From NCBI GenBank assembly GCA_024742405.1, contig JANSYP010000006.1, forward strand, positions 225,120 through 289,119: DNA of 64,000 nt, given 5' to 3'. This DNA is from Paracoccaceae bacterium (GTDB taxonomy: Bacteria > Pseudomonadota > Alphaproteobacteria > Rhodobacterales > Rhodobacteraceae). Shown here piece after piece: positions 37,527-46,805 of the stretch; positions within the stretch are counted from its first letter, which is position 1; every line of letters begins with the position of its first letter. The notes under the pieces were generated by a model. That model was not told the origin of the DNA. It worked only from the letters and a program-made list of their open reading frames with translations, and made no database searches. Made by a program: the position numbers and the translations under genes.

Positions 37527-39074
37527 ATGGACGGTGTCGAGACGACCGAAATCAGCAGTTGGGGTCCGTTCGGTCGACCGCTTTTCGACGATGTCGCAAC
37601 GCGGCGCCTGTCGAGGGTCGGTGTCGTGGATATCGGCTCCAACTCCGTCAGACTTGTTATTTTCGACGGGGCGGCGCGCTCGCCCGCCTATTTCTACAAT
37701 GAAAAGGTGCTCTGCGGCCTGGGTGCGGGACTGGCCGAAACGGGACGGCTGAACCCCAAGGGCAAGGAACGGGCGCTGGCCGCGCTCGAACGATTCCAGG
37801 CGCTCAGCAAGGGCTTTGGCGTGACGCCCCTGACGGCGGTCGCGACCGCGGCGATGCGCAACGCCGAAGACGGCCCCGAGTTCCAGGAAGAAATCGCCCG
37901 CCGCACGGGCATCAGCGCCTTCATCATCGACGGTCCGGACGAGGCCCGGCTTTCAGCCCAGGGGGTTCTGCTTGGGTGGCCCACAGCGACCGGTGTCGTC
38001 TGCGACATCGGCGGATCGTCGCTGGAGCTTGCAGCACTCGACCAGGGGAGTGTCGGCGCCTGCGCGACGGCCTCGCTCGGTCCTCTGAAGCTGCAGGACA
38101 ACAAGCGCGGCAAAGGCGCATTGCGCAAACATATCGATACCGAGATGGCGCAGTTTTGCGCCGAGTTCACCGGCGCCGCGCCGCGGCTCTTTCTCGTCGG
38201 CGGGTCCTGGCGGGCGATTGCCAAGCTCGACATGGCGCGGCGGAACTATCCGCTCAAGGTGCTGCACGAGTATCGGATGCCGCCCAACAACCTCCGCCGC
38301 ACGTTGAAATGGATCGCCAACACCGACATCGCAACGATGCGCCAGTTGACCGGCATCGGGGCCGAGCGCATGGGCCTGATCCCCACCGCGGCCCAGGTGC
38401 TCGACAGCGTGCTCAAGCACCTGCGCCCCAAGGAGGTTTATGTCTCCAGCTACGGTCTGCGCGAAGGGCTGTTGTGGGAGCAGATGCCCGATGATCTGCG
38501 CGAGCGCGATCCGCTGATTGAGGCCTGTCGCTTTGCCGAAACGAAGGATGCGCGCGTGCCGGGATTCGGCAAGGTGCTGTATCATTTCGTCAAACCGCTG
38601 TTCCCGCGCTTTCCGAAGTCGCGGCTGCGCATGGTCAAGGCCGCCTGCCTGCTTCACGATGTGACGTGGCGGGCTCATCCGGACTACAGGGCGGAGGTCT
38701 GTTTCGACTATGCCACGCGCGCAAATCTTGGCGGGCTAAGCCATAGCGAGCGGATCTTTCTGGGGCTGGCGCTGCTGCATCGCTACAAGAACAGCCGTGC
38801 AGAGCGGTTCGACCGGGTGTTGGAACTGGTCGAAGAGCCCCTGCAGCGCGAGGCCGAAATCCTGGGCAAGGCGATGCGATTTGGTGCGATGTTCAGCGCG
38901 CAACGGTCCGATCAGATGGGCCGCCTGAAATGGCACCCCGGGCGCAAGCTTCTGGTGTTGCAGATCGGACCGGAGAGCAAACCGCTCTTCAGCGAAGTGG
39001 CGCAGGCGCGCTTTGCATCGCTGGTGAAGGCGCTGGATGCCGACAGCGACGTGACCGAACTGGTGCAGGGGTGA
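37527..39074 (+). CDS. ppx: Ppx/GppA-family exopolyphosphatase
   Basis: 515 aa from ATG 37527; the longer upstream frame overlaps ppk out of frame. The actin-like ATPase fold has VVDIGSNSVRLVIF (phosphate 1), the catalytic Glu region in FIIDGPDEARLSAQG, and CDIGGSSLEL (phosphate 2). A C-terminal HD-like domain contains CLLHDVTWRAHPDY. It hydrolyses polyphosphate, possibly pppGpp as well. It lies 250 bases after ppk. Confidence 0.93.
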   Translation: MDGVETTEISSWGPFGRPLFDDVATRRLSRVGVVDIGSNSVRLVIFDGAARSPAYFYNEKVLCGLGAGLAETGRLNPKGKERALAALERFQALSKGFGVTPLTAVATAAMRNAEDGPEFQEEIARRTGISAFIIDGPDEARLSAQGVLLGWPTATGVVCDIGGSSLELAALDQGSVGACATASLGPLKLQDNKRGKGALRKHIDTEMAQFCAEFTGAAPRLFLVGGSWRAIAKLDMARRNYPLKVLHEYRMPPNNLRRTLKWIANTDIATMRQLTGIGAERMGLIPTAAQVLDSVLKHLRPKEVYVSSYGLREGLLWEQMPDDLRERDPLIEACRFAETKDARVPGFGKVLYHFVKPLFPRFPKSRLRMVKAACLLHDVTWRAHPDYRAEVCFDYATRANLGGLSHSERIFLGLALLHRYKNSRAERFDRVLELVEEPLQREAEILGKAMRFGAMFSAQRSDQMGRLKWHPGRKLLVLQIGPESKPLFSEVAQARFASLVKALDADSDVTELVQG

Positions 39075-39099
39075 TTTCACCTCAGGTTCCGTGCTGAAA

Positions 39100-39122
39100 G
39101 AGCCCGCCCGCAGGGCAGGCTC
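39100..39122. terminator. Hairpin between convergent ppx and VPLPA-CTERM genes
   Basis: GAGCCcGCCC-gca-GGGCaGGCTC: nine base pairs with one mismatch and a 3-base loop, placed between two convergent stops. There is no T-run, so if it terminates it may do so by structure or with Rho. Confidence 0.45.
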
Positions 39123-39134
39123 AAGGCGCACCGC

Positions 39135-39776
39135 TCAGACGCGGCGCCTGCGGCGCAGCAGGACAATGCTCCCCAGCCCGGTCAGCAGCAGCAGCGCACC
39201 TGCAGGTAGCGGAACCGGCGCCATGTTGTTGTCGCCCGGCGACCCGGGATAGAGCGCGCCGTAATAGTCGCCCGCGAACACCACGGTATCGATCGGCGCA
39301 TTGCGCCGTGTGCCTTTGACGTTGAAGGCGAAGAACTCGCCCGGCGCCACGGTTGCAGCACTCAGCCAGTCTGTACCGAGGCCCGCAACCAGTGCCGAAA
39401 GGTCGTCGGTCAGGCTGCCCAGTCCGTCGATGAACAGGTCGATCCGGTTTCCCGCTTCGCCATCGTCAACGTAAGGGTTCGCCGGTCCGCGGTTCTTCTT
39501 GTCGCCGGTGCGCGCAAAGGCCAGCAGTTCGGAGCGGGAGTTGTTCTTGCCGCTGCCGAGGATCGCGAGATCGACGGGCGCGGTAAAGACATAGGCATGC
39601 CCCTTGTCTCCCGGGTCGAGAAAGCGGCTGTTCACCCGGACGTTCCGGTCCGACAAATCGGACAGGATGGACTGCACGTCACTGACGGACGGGGCTGGCA
39701 CCGAGGCTGCGAAGGATGCCGAGGTCGAAAAAAGCGTGACGGCGAAAGCGGCGAGGAATTGCTTGGTTCTGAGCAT
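39135..39776 (-). CDS. VPLPA-CTERM sorting-domain exported protein
   Basis: 213 aa from ATG 39776. A signal peptide (FLAAFAVTLFSTSASFAA) and a C-terminal tripartite sorting signal: VPLPAG, a hydrophobic helix and RRRRRV. This signal is characteristic of Rhodobacterales and is thought to be processed by an exosortase-like enzyme, so surface or exopolysaccharide association is likely. The mature domain (VDLAILGSGKNNSRSELLAF) is a beta-rich region I do not recognise. Confidence 0.85.
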   Translation of the reverse strand: MLRTKQFLAAFAVTLFSTSASFAASVPAPSVSDVQSILSDLSDRNVRVNSRFLDPGDKGHAYVFTAPVDLAILGSGKNNSRSELLAFARTGDKKNRGPANPYVDDGEAGNRIDLFIDGLGSLTDDLSALVAGLGTDWLSAATVAPGEFFAFNVKGTRRNAPIDTVVFAGDYYGALYPGSPGDNNMAPVPLPAGALLLLTGLGSIVLLRRRRRV

Positions 39777-40054
39777 GATCTTACTAACACTTGACAAATA
39801 CGATACAGCGCCACGTATGCGGGTGAACTGTTTCGAGCAAGTGTATTCAGCCGGTAACGTTACGTAAAATGCCGATGCTTCACCCGGAATCCCACCGGGC
39901 ACGTCTGTGCTGGCCGGGGCTCACGGGGCCTTGCCCCTCCGCGGACCCCTCGCTTGAGAGCCCCCAATCGCGATAATCGCCTATGATTTGGGCACTACCA
40001 CCTGCCGGACGACCGCGCCACCAGCCACGCAACCCAGGCCTGCCGGGGGCGCGC

Positions 40055-40759
40055 TTACCGCGGACCGACAATGCGCCCCGGCAGATCGGCGCGCGGCGGG
40101 CGGGACGGTGCCTTGATCAAACTCATCGCCCAATTCGGCCCCGCCATGAGCGGTTTCAGCAGCGGGTTTTCGTTGACCTTTTTCTTGAGGGTCTCGATCG
40201 ACATGACATCGTCGATGCGCCGCTCCAGAAACTGCCAGGTGCGCTGGTTGCCCGGGCTCTCATCGCCCAGCCAGTAGAGAACGGTGGCTGAGTACACGCC
40301 ATAGAGCGTGGCACGCTTGGTGTACCAGTTCACGTCGTCCGAGCTGTCGCCGAGCTCAGACCAGATCCTGTCCACCGTGCCCCAGACGGCGCGCAGCCCG
40401 TCCGGCGCGTGGTTCGGCAGCGCAAAAAGCGTCGCCCCCCGGCGCACCGCTTCCTTGTCATCGATCACTTCGAGCCGCAGCTGGATCGCGCGCATGATCT
40501 TTTCGCGGAATTTCAGCATCGACAGATCTTCGGCATGCAGACGCTCCACCATCATCGTGTCGCCGCGCGCGTGATAGGCCAGCGCCAGATCCACCGCCCC
40601 GCGCGGACAAACGGCGCGCGCGACGGCCGGTTCCATGCCCGTGTCGGAGATCGCGGCGGAGAAACTCGCCGCTGTCCAGCCGTCGAACGGTACGTGGGTC
40701 AGGATCGCGTCGAGCAGCTGGTCAATGACCTCTTTTTCCGCATCGTTGGCATGTTGCAT
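40055..40759 (-). CDS. COQ9-family ubiquinone biosynthesis protein
   Basis: 234 aa, helical, with the COQ9 pattern PFDGWTAASFSAAISDTGME, split here for length, HARGDTMMVERL, and the C-terminal NWYTKRATLYGVYSATVLYWLGD region, also quoted in part. COQ9 binds lipids and supports COQ7 hydroxylase in ubiquinone synthesis. It is divergent from rpsU, an arrangement so constant that the family is also called the rpsU-divergently transcribed protein. Confidence 0.92.
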   Translation of the reverse strand: MQHANDAEKEVIDQLLDAILTHVPFDGWTAASFSAAISDTGMEPAVARAVCPRGAVDLALAYHARGDTMMVERLHAEDLSMLKFREKIMRAIQLRLEVIDDKEAVRRGATLFALPNHAPDGLRAVWGTVDRIWSELGDSSDDVNWYTKRATLYGVYSATVLYWLGDESPGNQRTWQFLERRIDDVMSIETLKKKVNENPLLKPLMAGPNWAMSLIKAPSRPPRADLPGRIVGPR

Positions 40760-40879
40760 CGGTCTTCCTCTCGCGCCGGACGCCCCGCCCGGCGCCGCTG
40801 GACAAGCTAGGGGGGCTTTGTTATAGGGCCACCTCCTGCAAAAACTTGCAACTCAAACTAGGAAGGTGGTGACACCCAC

Positions 40880-41086
40880 ATGCAGGTCAGCGTTCGCGAT
40901 AACAACGTCGATCAGGCCCTCCGTGCTCTGAAGAAGAAACTTCAGCGCGAAGGGGTTTTCCGTGAAATGAAGCTCAGGCAGCATTTCGAGAAACCGTCCG
41001 AGAAGAAAGCTCGCGAAAAGGCCGAGGCCATCCGCCGGGCCCGTAAGCTTGCGCGCAAGAAGGCGCAGCGCGAAGGTCTTCTCTAA
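40880..41086 (+). CDS. rpsU: 30S ribosomal protein bS21
   Basis: 68 aa, highly basic, starting [20 protein letters not shown], with the family core [20 protein letters not shown]. bS21 contacts the anti-Shine-Dalgarno end of 16S rRNA and helps start translation. It has a GGAAGGTGGTG leader and its own terminator. Transcribed away from COQ9. Confidence 0.97.
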   Translation: MQVSVRDNNVDQALRALKKKLQREGVFREMKLRQHFEKPSEKKAREKAEAIRRARKLARKKAQREGLL

Positions 41087-41137
41087 GCAGATCGATCCCG
41101 CGAACAAGCGGCTTTGGCCGCATCCGAGTATTCCCGA

Positions 41138-41165
41138 AACCCCCGTGGCCCAGCCCGGGGGTTTT
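41138..41165 (+). terminator. Rho-independent terminator after rpsU
   Basis: AACCCCCG pairs with CGGGGGTT around a 10-base loop and is followed by TTTTGT. It lies 51 bases past the rpsU stop. Confidence 0.88.
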
Positions 41166-41415
41166 GTGGTTTGGGATCGCGCGATACCCGCGATACCGGA
41201 TCGGAGCAGCCGGCACACCGGCAACGGCATGATTGCTCGCCGAGATGACCTGGGCTGCCCGGCGCCACCCGAAGGGCTCTGGACACCCGCGCCGGCTATC
41301 CCTGTGCGTTTGCGCCCAGGATGCCCGTGGATATCGCACAGTGGCCGCTCTTTCCTTCGACCGGTTCGCGCATACTTGCTGTGGGTCCCAGACAACTCCG
41401 CAAAGGCATGTCCCG

Positions 41416-42129
41416 ATGAAAGACCTCGCGAGCGACGGCATCGACGCCCACCCGATCTCCAGGCGTTGGCCCGCCAAGGACCCGACGGTTCTGCAACTCT
41501 ACTCCTTTACCACCCCCAACGGTGTGAAGGCGTCCATCGCGCTCGAAGAGCTCGGCATCGAGTACGAGCCACACAGGGTCACGCTTGCCGACGCGGATGT
41601 CCGCAGCGACGCGTTTCTATCGCTGAACCCGAACAACAAGATCCCGGCCATCATCGATCCCGACGGGCCGGACGGTGTCCCGCTCGCCCTGTTCGAATCC
41701 GGCGCGATCCTGATCTATCTGGCTGAAAAGACAGGCAAGCTGATCGGGAAAACACCGACGGAACGCTACGAGGTTCTCCAGTGGCTGATGTTCCAGATGG
41801 GGGGCGTCGGTCCGATGTTCGGCCAGTTGGGGTTCTTTCATGCCTATGCCGGCCGCGAGATCGAGGATCCCCGCCCGCGCGAGCGCTACATCGCCGAAGC
41901 GAAACGGCTGCTGAATGTTCTGGAAGGCCATCTGGACGGGCGCGACTGGGTCGCGGGCGACTACTCGATCGCGGATATCGCGATCGGACCCTGGTTGCGG
42001 CAGTTGGGGCCCTATGACGCCCATGACCATGTGGGCTGGCACGATCACCCCAATCTCAATGGGTATCTGGACCGTTTTCTCGCGCGCCCGGCCGTCCAGC
42101 GCGGTTTGACAATCCCGGCCCGAACCTGA
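41416..42129 (+). CDS. Glutathione S-transferase (Nu-class, YghU/YfcG-like)
   Basis: 237 aa from ATG 41416. Thioredoxin-like N domain: LYSFTTPNGVKASIALEELG, NPNNKIPAIIDPDG with the cis-Pro, and the ESGAILIYLAEKTG glutathione site. The helical C domain has VAGDYSIADIAIGPWL. The TPNG sequence, where other GSTs have Tyr/Ser/Cys, is the mark of the YghU/YfcG class, which has disulfide-bond reductase activity. An isolated gene. Confidence 0.9.
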   Translation: MKDLASDGIDAHPISRRWPAKDPTVLQLYSFTTPNGVKASIALEELGIEYEPHRVTLADADVRSDAFLSLNPNNKIPAIIDPDGPDGVPLALFESGAILIYLAEKTGKLIGKTPTERYEVLQWLMFQMGGVGPMFGQLGFFHAYAGREIEDPRPRERYIAEAKRLLNVLEGHLDGRDWVAGDYSIADIAIGPWLRQLGPYDAHDHVGWHDHPNLNGYLDRFLARPAVQRGLTIPART

Positions 42130-42239
42130 CGCCGCGCGGCCGATCTGGCCGCCACGGCACCAGGCCCTGCCCGCGAAACCGGGCAGGGACGATGAAGCGC
42201 CGGGGATGGTTGCGTTATACCGCACACCGCGCGCCGGGC

Positions 42240-42596
42240 TCATCTGTGGTGACGCGTTCCCCAGGCGTGGAGCGCCTCGACGACACCGCGCAACTGCTCT
42301 CCCTTGTCCGTCAGGCTGTATTCCACGCGCGGCGGCACGACGGCAAAGACCTCGCGATGGACGATGCCGTCCGCCTCGAGCTCGCGCAGTTGCTTGGTCA
42401 GGCTACGCTGTGTGACATCGCCCAAACGGCGCTTCAGTTCGTTGAACCGCAAGGTCCCTGCCATCAGGTGAAAGACGACAAGCCCCTTCCACTTGCCCGA
42501 GATCTGTTCGAGCGCTCCCTCGACCGGGCAGCCTGCGCTGCAGTCGTAGCTGACAAATCTCGGTTTGGTCTGCTCGGCGTCTCTTACAGTATCCAT
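42240..42596 (-). CDS. HxlR-family winged-helix regulator
   Basis: 118 aa from ATG 42596. The HxlR signature includes the N-terminal cysteines CSAGCPVEGALEQISGKWK, then FNELKRRLGDVTQRSLTKQL as the recognition region and PRVEYSLTDKGEQL for the wing. Members respond to quinones, aldehydes or disulfide stress through such cysteines. It is divergent from the monooxygenase and quinone-reductase genes, which it probably controls. Confidence 0.9.
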   Translation of the reverse strand: MDTVRDAEQTKPRFVSYDCSAGCPVEGALEQISGKWKGLVVFHLMAGTLRFNELKRRLGDVTQRSLTKQLRELEADGIVHREVFAVVPPRVEYSLTDKGEQLRGVVEALHAWGTRHHR

Positions 42597-42689
42597 TCGG
42601 TACCTATAGGCCAAATTTGTGCGTATTGCGCGATCGGACAGTACTCGCATATGCGCTCCTGAAGGCATTTGTCAAAGGGAGCGCCAGCC
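42597..42689. promoter_or_regulatory. Divergent promoter region of HxlR regulator and ABM/reductase genes
   Basis: 93 bases with a perfect 10-base palindrome CGCATATGCG at 42646-42655 and related near-repeats (GTGCGTATTGCGC just to its left). This is a likely HxlR operator. Confidence 0.5.
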
Positions 42690-42977
42690 ATGACACTGAC
42701 CATCGTCGCCCAGATCACCGCCAAACCGGGCCAGGAGGATCTGGTCCGCGCCGAGCTGGAAAAGCTTGTTCCGATCACCCGCGCCGAAAGAGGCGCGCTG
42801 CAATATGATCTCCATGTCGATACCGAGAACCCCGGATACTTCGTCTTCTACGAGAACTGGGAAAGCCGGGACCTGTGGCAAACCCACATGAACGCGCCGC
42901 ATCTGGCCGCCTACATGGAGGCGACCGACGGGGCCGTTGATAGTTTCCTGCTACACGAAATGTCGAAAATCGCCTGA
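42690..42977 (+). CDS. Antibiotic biosynthesis monooxygenase (ABM)-family quinol monooxygenase
   Basis: 95 aa from ATG 42690, a small ferredoxin-like dimeric fold: VAQITAKPGQEDLVRAELEK, CALQYDLHVD-like region (here GALQYDLHVD), FVFYENWESRDLWQTHMNAPHL (given in part). This matches the YgiN-type group that oxidises quinols without cofactor. It lies 17 bases before the quinone oxidoreductase gene, so one operon. Confidence 0.87.
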   Translation: MTLTIVAQITAKPGQEDLVRAELEKLVPITRAERGALQYDLHVDTENPGYFVFYENWESRDLWQTHMNAPHLAAYMEATDGAVDSFLLHEMSKIA

Positions 42978-42994
42978 CCCAAAGGACCAAGACC

Positions 42995-44008
42995 ATGAAA
43001 GCTGTCGGTTATCGTGACCCGGGCCCCATCGACCGGGGTGACGCACTGCTTGATCTCGACATCGCCAGACCTGTGCCCGCAGGCCGGGACCTTCTGGTCC
43101 GGGTCCGGGCCGTGTCGGTCAACCCGGTGGACACCAAGGTCCGCAGGTCGCGCGCACCGCAAGGCGGTGATCCCGTCATCCTGGGCTGGGACGCGGTCGG
43201 CGAGGTGGTCGAGGTCGGCGACGATGTCGAGACCCACAAGATCGGCGATACTGTATGGTACGCCGGCGCCATCGACAGGCCCGGCACGAATGCGGAGTTT
43301 CACTTGGTCGACGAGCGGATCGTCGGGCGAAAACCGGCCTCCGTCTCAGATGGCGCGGCCGCAGCGCTGCCTCTGACATCGCTGACCGCCCACGAAATGC
43401 TCTTCGAGCGGCTCCGCGTGACCGACCCTGTCCCCGGCGCGGCGCCCGCGGTGCTGATCATCGGCGGAGCGGGCGGTGTCGGCTCCATCGCCATTCAGCT
43501 CTTGCGGGCCAAGACCGATCTGACGGTCATCGCCACAGCCTCCCGCAAAGAGACCATGTCATGGGTGCGCGAACTGGGCGCCCATCATGTGATCGACCAC
43601 AGCCGGCCGCTGCCCGATCAGGTCGACGCGCTCGGGCTGGGGCAGCCGGGTTCCGTTTTCTCGACGACGCATACCGGCAGCTACATCGGCCAGGTTGCCG
43701 AACTCATCGCGCCGCAGGGACGCTTCGGTCTGATCGACGATCCAGAAACGCTCGATGTTTCCGCGTTCAAGACCAAGGCCGTGTCCATCCATTGGGAGAT
43801 GATGTTTACCAGATCGCTGTTTCAGACGCCCGATATGGGTCGGCAGGGCACCATCCTGAACGAGGTCGCAGGGCTGCTGGACGCCGGGAAAATCCGGTCG
43901 ACGGCGACGGAGAGTCTCGGTGTCATCAACGCGGCCAATCTCAGGCAGGCGCACGAAACTCTGGAAAGCGGAACGGCCCGCGGCAAGCTGGTCCTCGAAG
44001 GGTTCTGA
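42995..44008 (+). CDS. Zinc-type alcohol dehydrogenase-like / quinone oxidoreductase (MDR family)
   Basis: 337 aa of the medium-chain dehydrogenase/reductase family. It has the GroES-like N domain (VRVRAVSVNPVDTKVR, GWDAVGEVVEVGDDV) and the NADPH Rossmann motif GGAGGVGSIAIQLLRA. Catalytic-zinc cysteines are missing, so it is a zinc-free reductase related to the ZADH1/quinone oxidoreductase branch. Its partners suggest a role in quinone or enone detoxification under HxlR control. Confidence 0.88.
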   Translation: MKAVGYRDPGPIDRGDALLDLDIARPVPAGRDLLVRVRAVSVNPVDTKVRRSRAPQGGDPVILGWDAVGEVVEVGDDVETHKIGDTVWYAGAIDRPGTNAEFHLVDERIVGRKPASVSDGAAAALPLTSLTAHEMLFERLRVTDPVPGAAPAVLIIGGAGGVGSIAIQLLRAKTDLTVIATASRKETMSWVRELGAHHVIDHSRPLPDQVDALGLGQPGSVFSTTHTGSYIGQVAELIAPQGRFGLIDDPETLDVSAFKTKAVSIHWEMMFTRSLFQTPDMGRQGTILNEVAGLLDAGKIRSTATESLGVINAANLRQAHETLESGTARGKLVLEGF

Positions 44009-44035
44009 GACGACCGGCGCGGCGCGGGCCCGCGC

Positions 44036-45133
44036 TCACGCGTCGCCCGCACCCGAAAACACGATCAGCGCGCGCGGGTCCCACGCCACGCGCGCGGCAT
44101 CGCCCACCGAAAGCACGGGCTGGCCGACCATGTTTTTCATGGAAAGCGTGACCGGCTCGGCAACGCCATCGAGCGCCACCTCGTAATAGGTCATGTCGCC
44201 GTAATAAGCCCGGTCGGCAACGCGGCCCGCGGCCTCGCTGGCCGCCCGTGCTTGGCCATCGAAGACCAGCGACAAGCTTTCGGGCCGCATTCCGAAAGTC
44301 GCCTGGCCCGCAACGAGCGGCTCCGCGCTCTGGTCCGCCGCAAGCGGCGCATGCCCCAACCCGTGGATCTGGGCGACAAACCCCTCCGATCCGCTGCGCA
44401 CCTGCCCCGACAGGAAATTCATCTGCCCGATAAAGGCCCCGACCTCGCGGCTCGCCGGACGGCGATAGAGCCCTTCGGGGCTGTCGATCTGGGTAATCCC
44501 GCCGTCGAACATCACCGCGATCCGGTCCGACATGATCAGCGCCTCTTCCTGGTCGTGGGTGACCAGAATGAAAGTGATCCCGACATGGCGCTGGAGCCGG
44601 CGCAGCTCGCCTTGCATCTGTTCGCGCATCTTGCGGTCGAGCGCCGACAGGGGCTCATCGAGCAGCAGGACCTTGGGTTCCAGCACCAGCGCGCGCGCCA
44701 GCGCCACCCGCTGGCGCTGTCCGCCGGACAGGGCATGGGCCGCCCGAGCGCCGTAACCGCCGAGCCCGACCATCTCGAGCGCCCCGCCCACCTTTTCGGC
44801 CTGTGTCTTCGCGTCGAGCCCACGCTTCCGCAGGCCGAAGGCGACATTCTCTGCAACGCTCAGATGGGGAAAGATCGCGTAGCTCTGAAACACCATGTTC
44901 GTCGGGCGACGGTTGGCAGGCACGCCTGCCATGTCATGGCCATCGATATGGACGCTGCCACCATCCAGCGCCTCGAACCCCGCGATCGCGCGCAGCAACG
45001 TGGTCTTGCCGCAGCCCGACGGCCCGAGCAGCGAAAAGAACTCCCCCTCCCCGATCTCCAGATCGATGTCGCGCAATGCGTGATAGGCGCCGAAGTATTT
45101 CTGCGCCCCGCTCAGGGCGATCAATGCGCTCAC
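44036..45133 (-). CDS. ABC transporter ATPase, polyamine/putrescine type (PotA/PotG-like)
   Basis: 365 aa from GTG 45133, whose GTGA overlaps the permease stop. Walker A GPSGCGKTT, signature LSGGQRQRVALARAL and Walker B VLLLDEPLSALD lie in the first 200 residues. A TOBE domain follows (FGMRPESLSLVF and MTYYEVALDG). This layout is that of PotA-type importers for polyamines or related cations. First gene in coordinate order, last in the operon. Confidence 0.9.
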   Translation of the reverse strand: MSALIALSGAQKYFGAYHALRDIDLEIGEGEFFSLLGPSGCGKTTLLRAIAGFEALDGGSVHIDGHDMAGVPANRRPTNMVFQSYAIFPHLSVAENVAFGLRKRGLDAKTQAEKVGGALEMVGLGGYGARAAHALSGGQRQRVALARALVLEPKVLLLDEPLSALDRKMREQMQGELRRLQRHVGITFILVTHDQEEALIMSDRIAVMFDGGITQIDSPEGLYRRPASREVGAFIGQMNFLSGQVRSGSEGFVAQIHGLGHAPLAADQSAEPLVAGQATFGMRPESLSLVFDGQARAASEAAGRVADRAYYGDMTYYEVALDGVAEPVTLSMKNMVGQPVLSVGDAARVAWDPRALIVFSGAGDA

Positions 45134-45951
45134 AGGAACCCTCCGCTGTCGCTGCCGCCGCGCTTGGCGACGCCCCGGCGCCGGAACCATTCGGCTAGGA
45201 TGATGATGAGGATCGAGGCAACCACCAGGATGGTGCCGAGCGCCATCACCACCGGCAGTCGCTGGGGAAAACGCAGCTGTCCCCAGAGATAGACCGGCAG
45301 GGTCGGGTCGGACCCCGACAGGAAAAAGGCGATGATGAACTCGTCCATGGAGATCGTGAAGGCGATCAGCAGCGAGGCGACGATGCCCGGCATCACCAGC
45401 GGCAGGATCACCAGCCGGAAGGCGCCCCAGCCGCTCTCGCCCAGATCGACGGCGGCCTCTTCCAACGAGACGTCGAGGGACTGGAACGAGCCGTTGAGGA
45501 TGGCGATGCAGAAGGGCGTGCAGATCAGCACATGCCCCAGGATCACGGTGAGCGACGACAGCTCCAGCCCGATCTGGAGGAACACGACCAGGAGCGACAC
45601 CGCCACGATGATCTCGGGCAGCACCAGCGGCACCATGATCACCCCCATGATCCCCGCCTTGGCCGGAAAGCGGTACCGCGTGGCCGCGCGGGCGGCACAG
45701 ATGCCCAACAGGGTGGAGATCAGCGCCGTGATCACCGCGATCTTGAGCGAGGTCAGGACGGCCGAATGCAGCGCCGGGACATCGGCCAGTTCCACGAACC
45801 ATTGGGTGGTGAAGCCCGACAGCGGAAAGGCGATGATGGTGCTGTCATTGAAGGCAAAGATCGGCAGCAGCACGATGGGTGCGTAGAGGAAAACGAGATA
45901 GAGGACCGCATAGACCCGCAAGCCGTGCCCCTGCCCCCGTACCCCCGCCAT
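45130..45951 (-). CDS. ABC permease, PotC/PotI-like
   Basis: 273 aa from ATG 45951, which shares its A with the stop of the next permease gene (TGATG). Six helices and the cytoplasmic EAA loop LEEAAVDLGESGWGAFRLVI with Glu-Ala-Ala and Gly in place. The N-terminal helix VYAVLYLVFLYAPIVLLPIF is typical of PotC. Pairs with the PotB-like protein. Confidence 0.9.
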   Translation of the reverse strand: MAGVRGQGHGLRVYAVLYLVFLYAPIVLLPIFAFNDSTIIAFPLSGFTTQWFVELADVPALHSAVLTSLKIAVITALISTLLGICAARAATRYRFPAKAGIMGVIMVPLVLPEIIVAVSLLVVFLQIGLELSSLTVILGHVLICTPFCIAILNGSFQSLDVSLEEAAVDLGESGWGAFRLVILPLVMPGIVASLLIAFTISMDEFIIAFFLSGSDPTLPVYLWGQLRFPQRLPVVMALGTILVVASILIIILAEWFRRRGVAKRGGSDSGGFL

Positions 45952-46805
45952 CAATTGCGTCCTCGCAAAAAGCGGCGGTTGAGCCACAGGAAGACCAGCG
46001 CGATCACCGTCACGCAGACCATCGCCAGCACTGCCAGCGTCGCCCCCATCGGCGCGTTGTTGAGCCGCAGGAACTGGGTCTGGATCATGTTGGCGATCAT
46101 CAGTCCACCCGGCCCCCCGACGAGCCGCGGGGTAATGTAATCGCCCACTGTGGGGATGAAGACGATCAGTACCGCAGCGATCACGCCCGGCATCGCCAGG
46201 GGCAGCGTGACCCGCCAGAAGGTCGTCAGCGCGGTCTCGCCCAGATCCTGCGCGGCTTCCAGCAGCGACCGGTCGATCCGTTCCAGCACGACGAAGATCG
46301 GCAGGATCGCGAAGGGCGCGAAGGCATGGGCGAGCGTGATCACCACCGCGTTGAGGTTGTAGAGGATGAAGGTCAGCGGCGCGTCGATGATGCCGAGACC
46401 CAACAGCGACGTGTTCAGCACCCCGTTGAAGCCCAGGATCACTTTCCACAGGAACACCCGGATCAGGTAGGAGGTCCAGAACGGGATCGTCACCAGGAAG
46501 ATCCAGAGCGCCTTGCGCTCGGGCGCGACATGGAACGAGATGTAGTAGGCAATGGGAAAGGCCAGAACGACCGTCACCGCGGTCACAATGCCGGAGATAT
46601 AGAGCGACCGGACCATCAGCTGGCCGTAGATCGGATCGGTCACCGCCTCGCGGTAATTGTCAAACGTCAGCGTCGTGTCGAGCGTCAGGTAATCCTGCGT
46701 CCAAAAGCTGAACAGCACGATCGCGGCCATCGGTGCCACCAGCATCGCCAGCGCATAGAGCGCCGTGGGGCTGACCAGCGCGAGACCGCGGGCAGAGTCT
46801 TTCAT
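45951..46805 (-). CDS. ABC permease, PotB/PotH-like
   Basis: 284 aa with six helices. The N-terminus LVSPTALYALAMLVAPMAAI and the EAA loop LLEAAQDLGETALTTFWRVT identify a PotB-type subunit. It is the first gene of the three-gene run. No substrate-binding (PotD-like) gene precedes it here: upstream lies a GAP-family gene after a 185-base gap. Confidence 0.9.
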   Translation of the reverse strand: MKDSARGLALVSPTALYALAMLVAPMAAIVLFSFWTQDYLTLDTTLTFDNYREAVTDPIYGQLMVRSLYISGIVTAVTVVLAFPIAYYISFHVAPERKALWIFLVTIPFWTSYLIRVFLWKVILGFNGVLNTSLLGLGIIDAPLTFILYNLNAVVITLAHAFAPFAILPIFVVLERIDRSLLEAAQDLGETALTTFWRVTLPLAMPGVIAAVLIVFIPTVGDYITPRLVGGPGGLMIANMIQTQFLRLNNAPMGATLAVLAMVCVTVIALVFLWLNRRFLRGRN

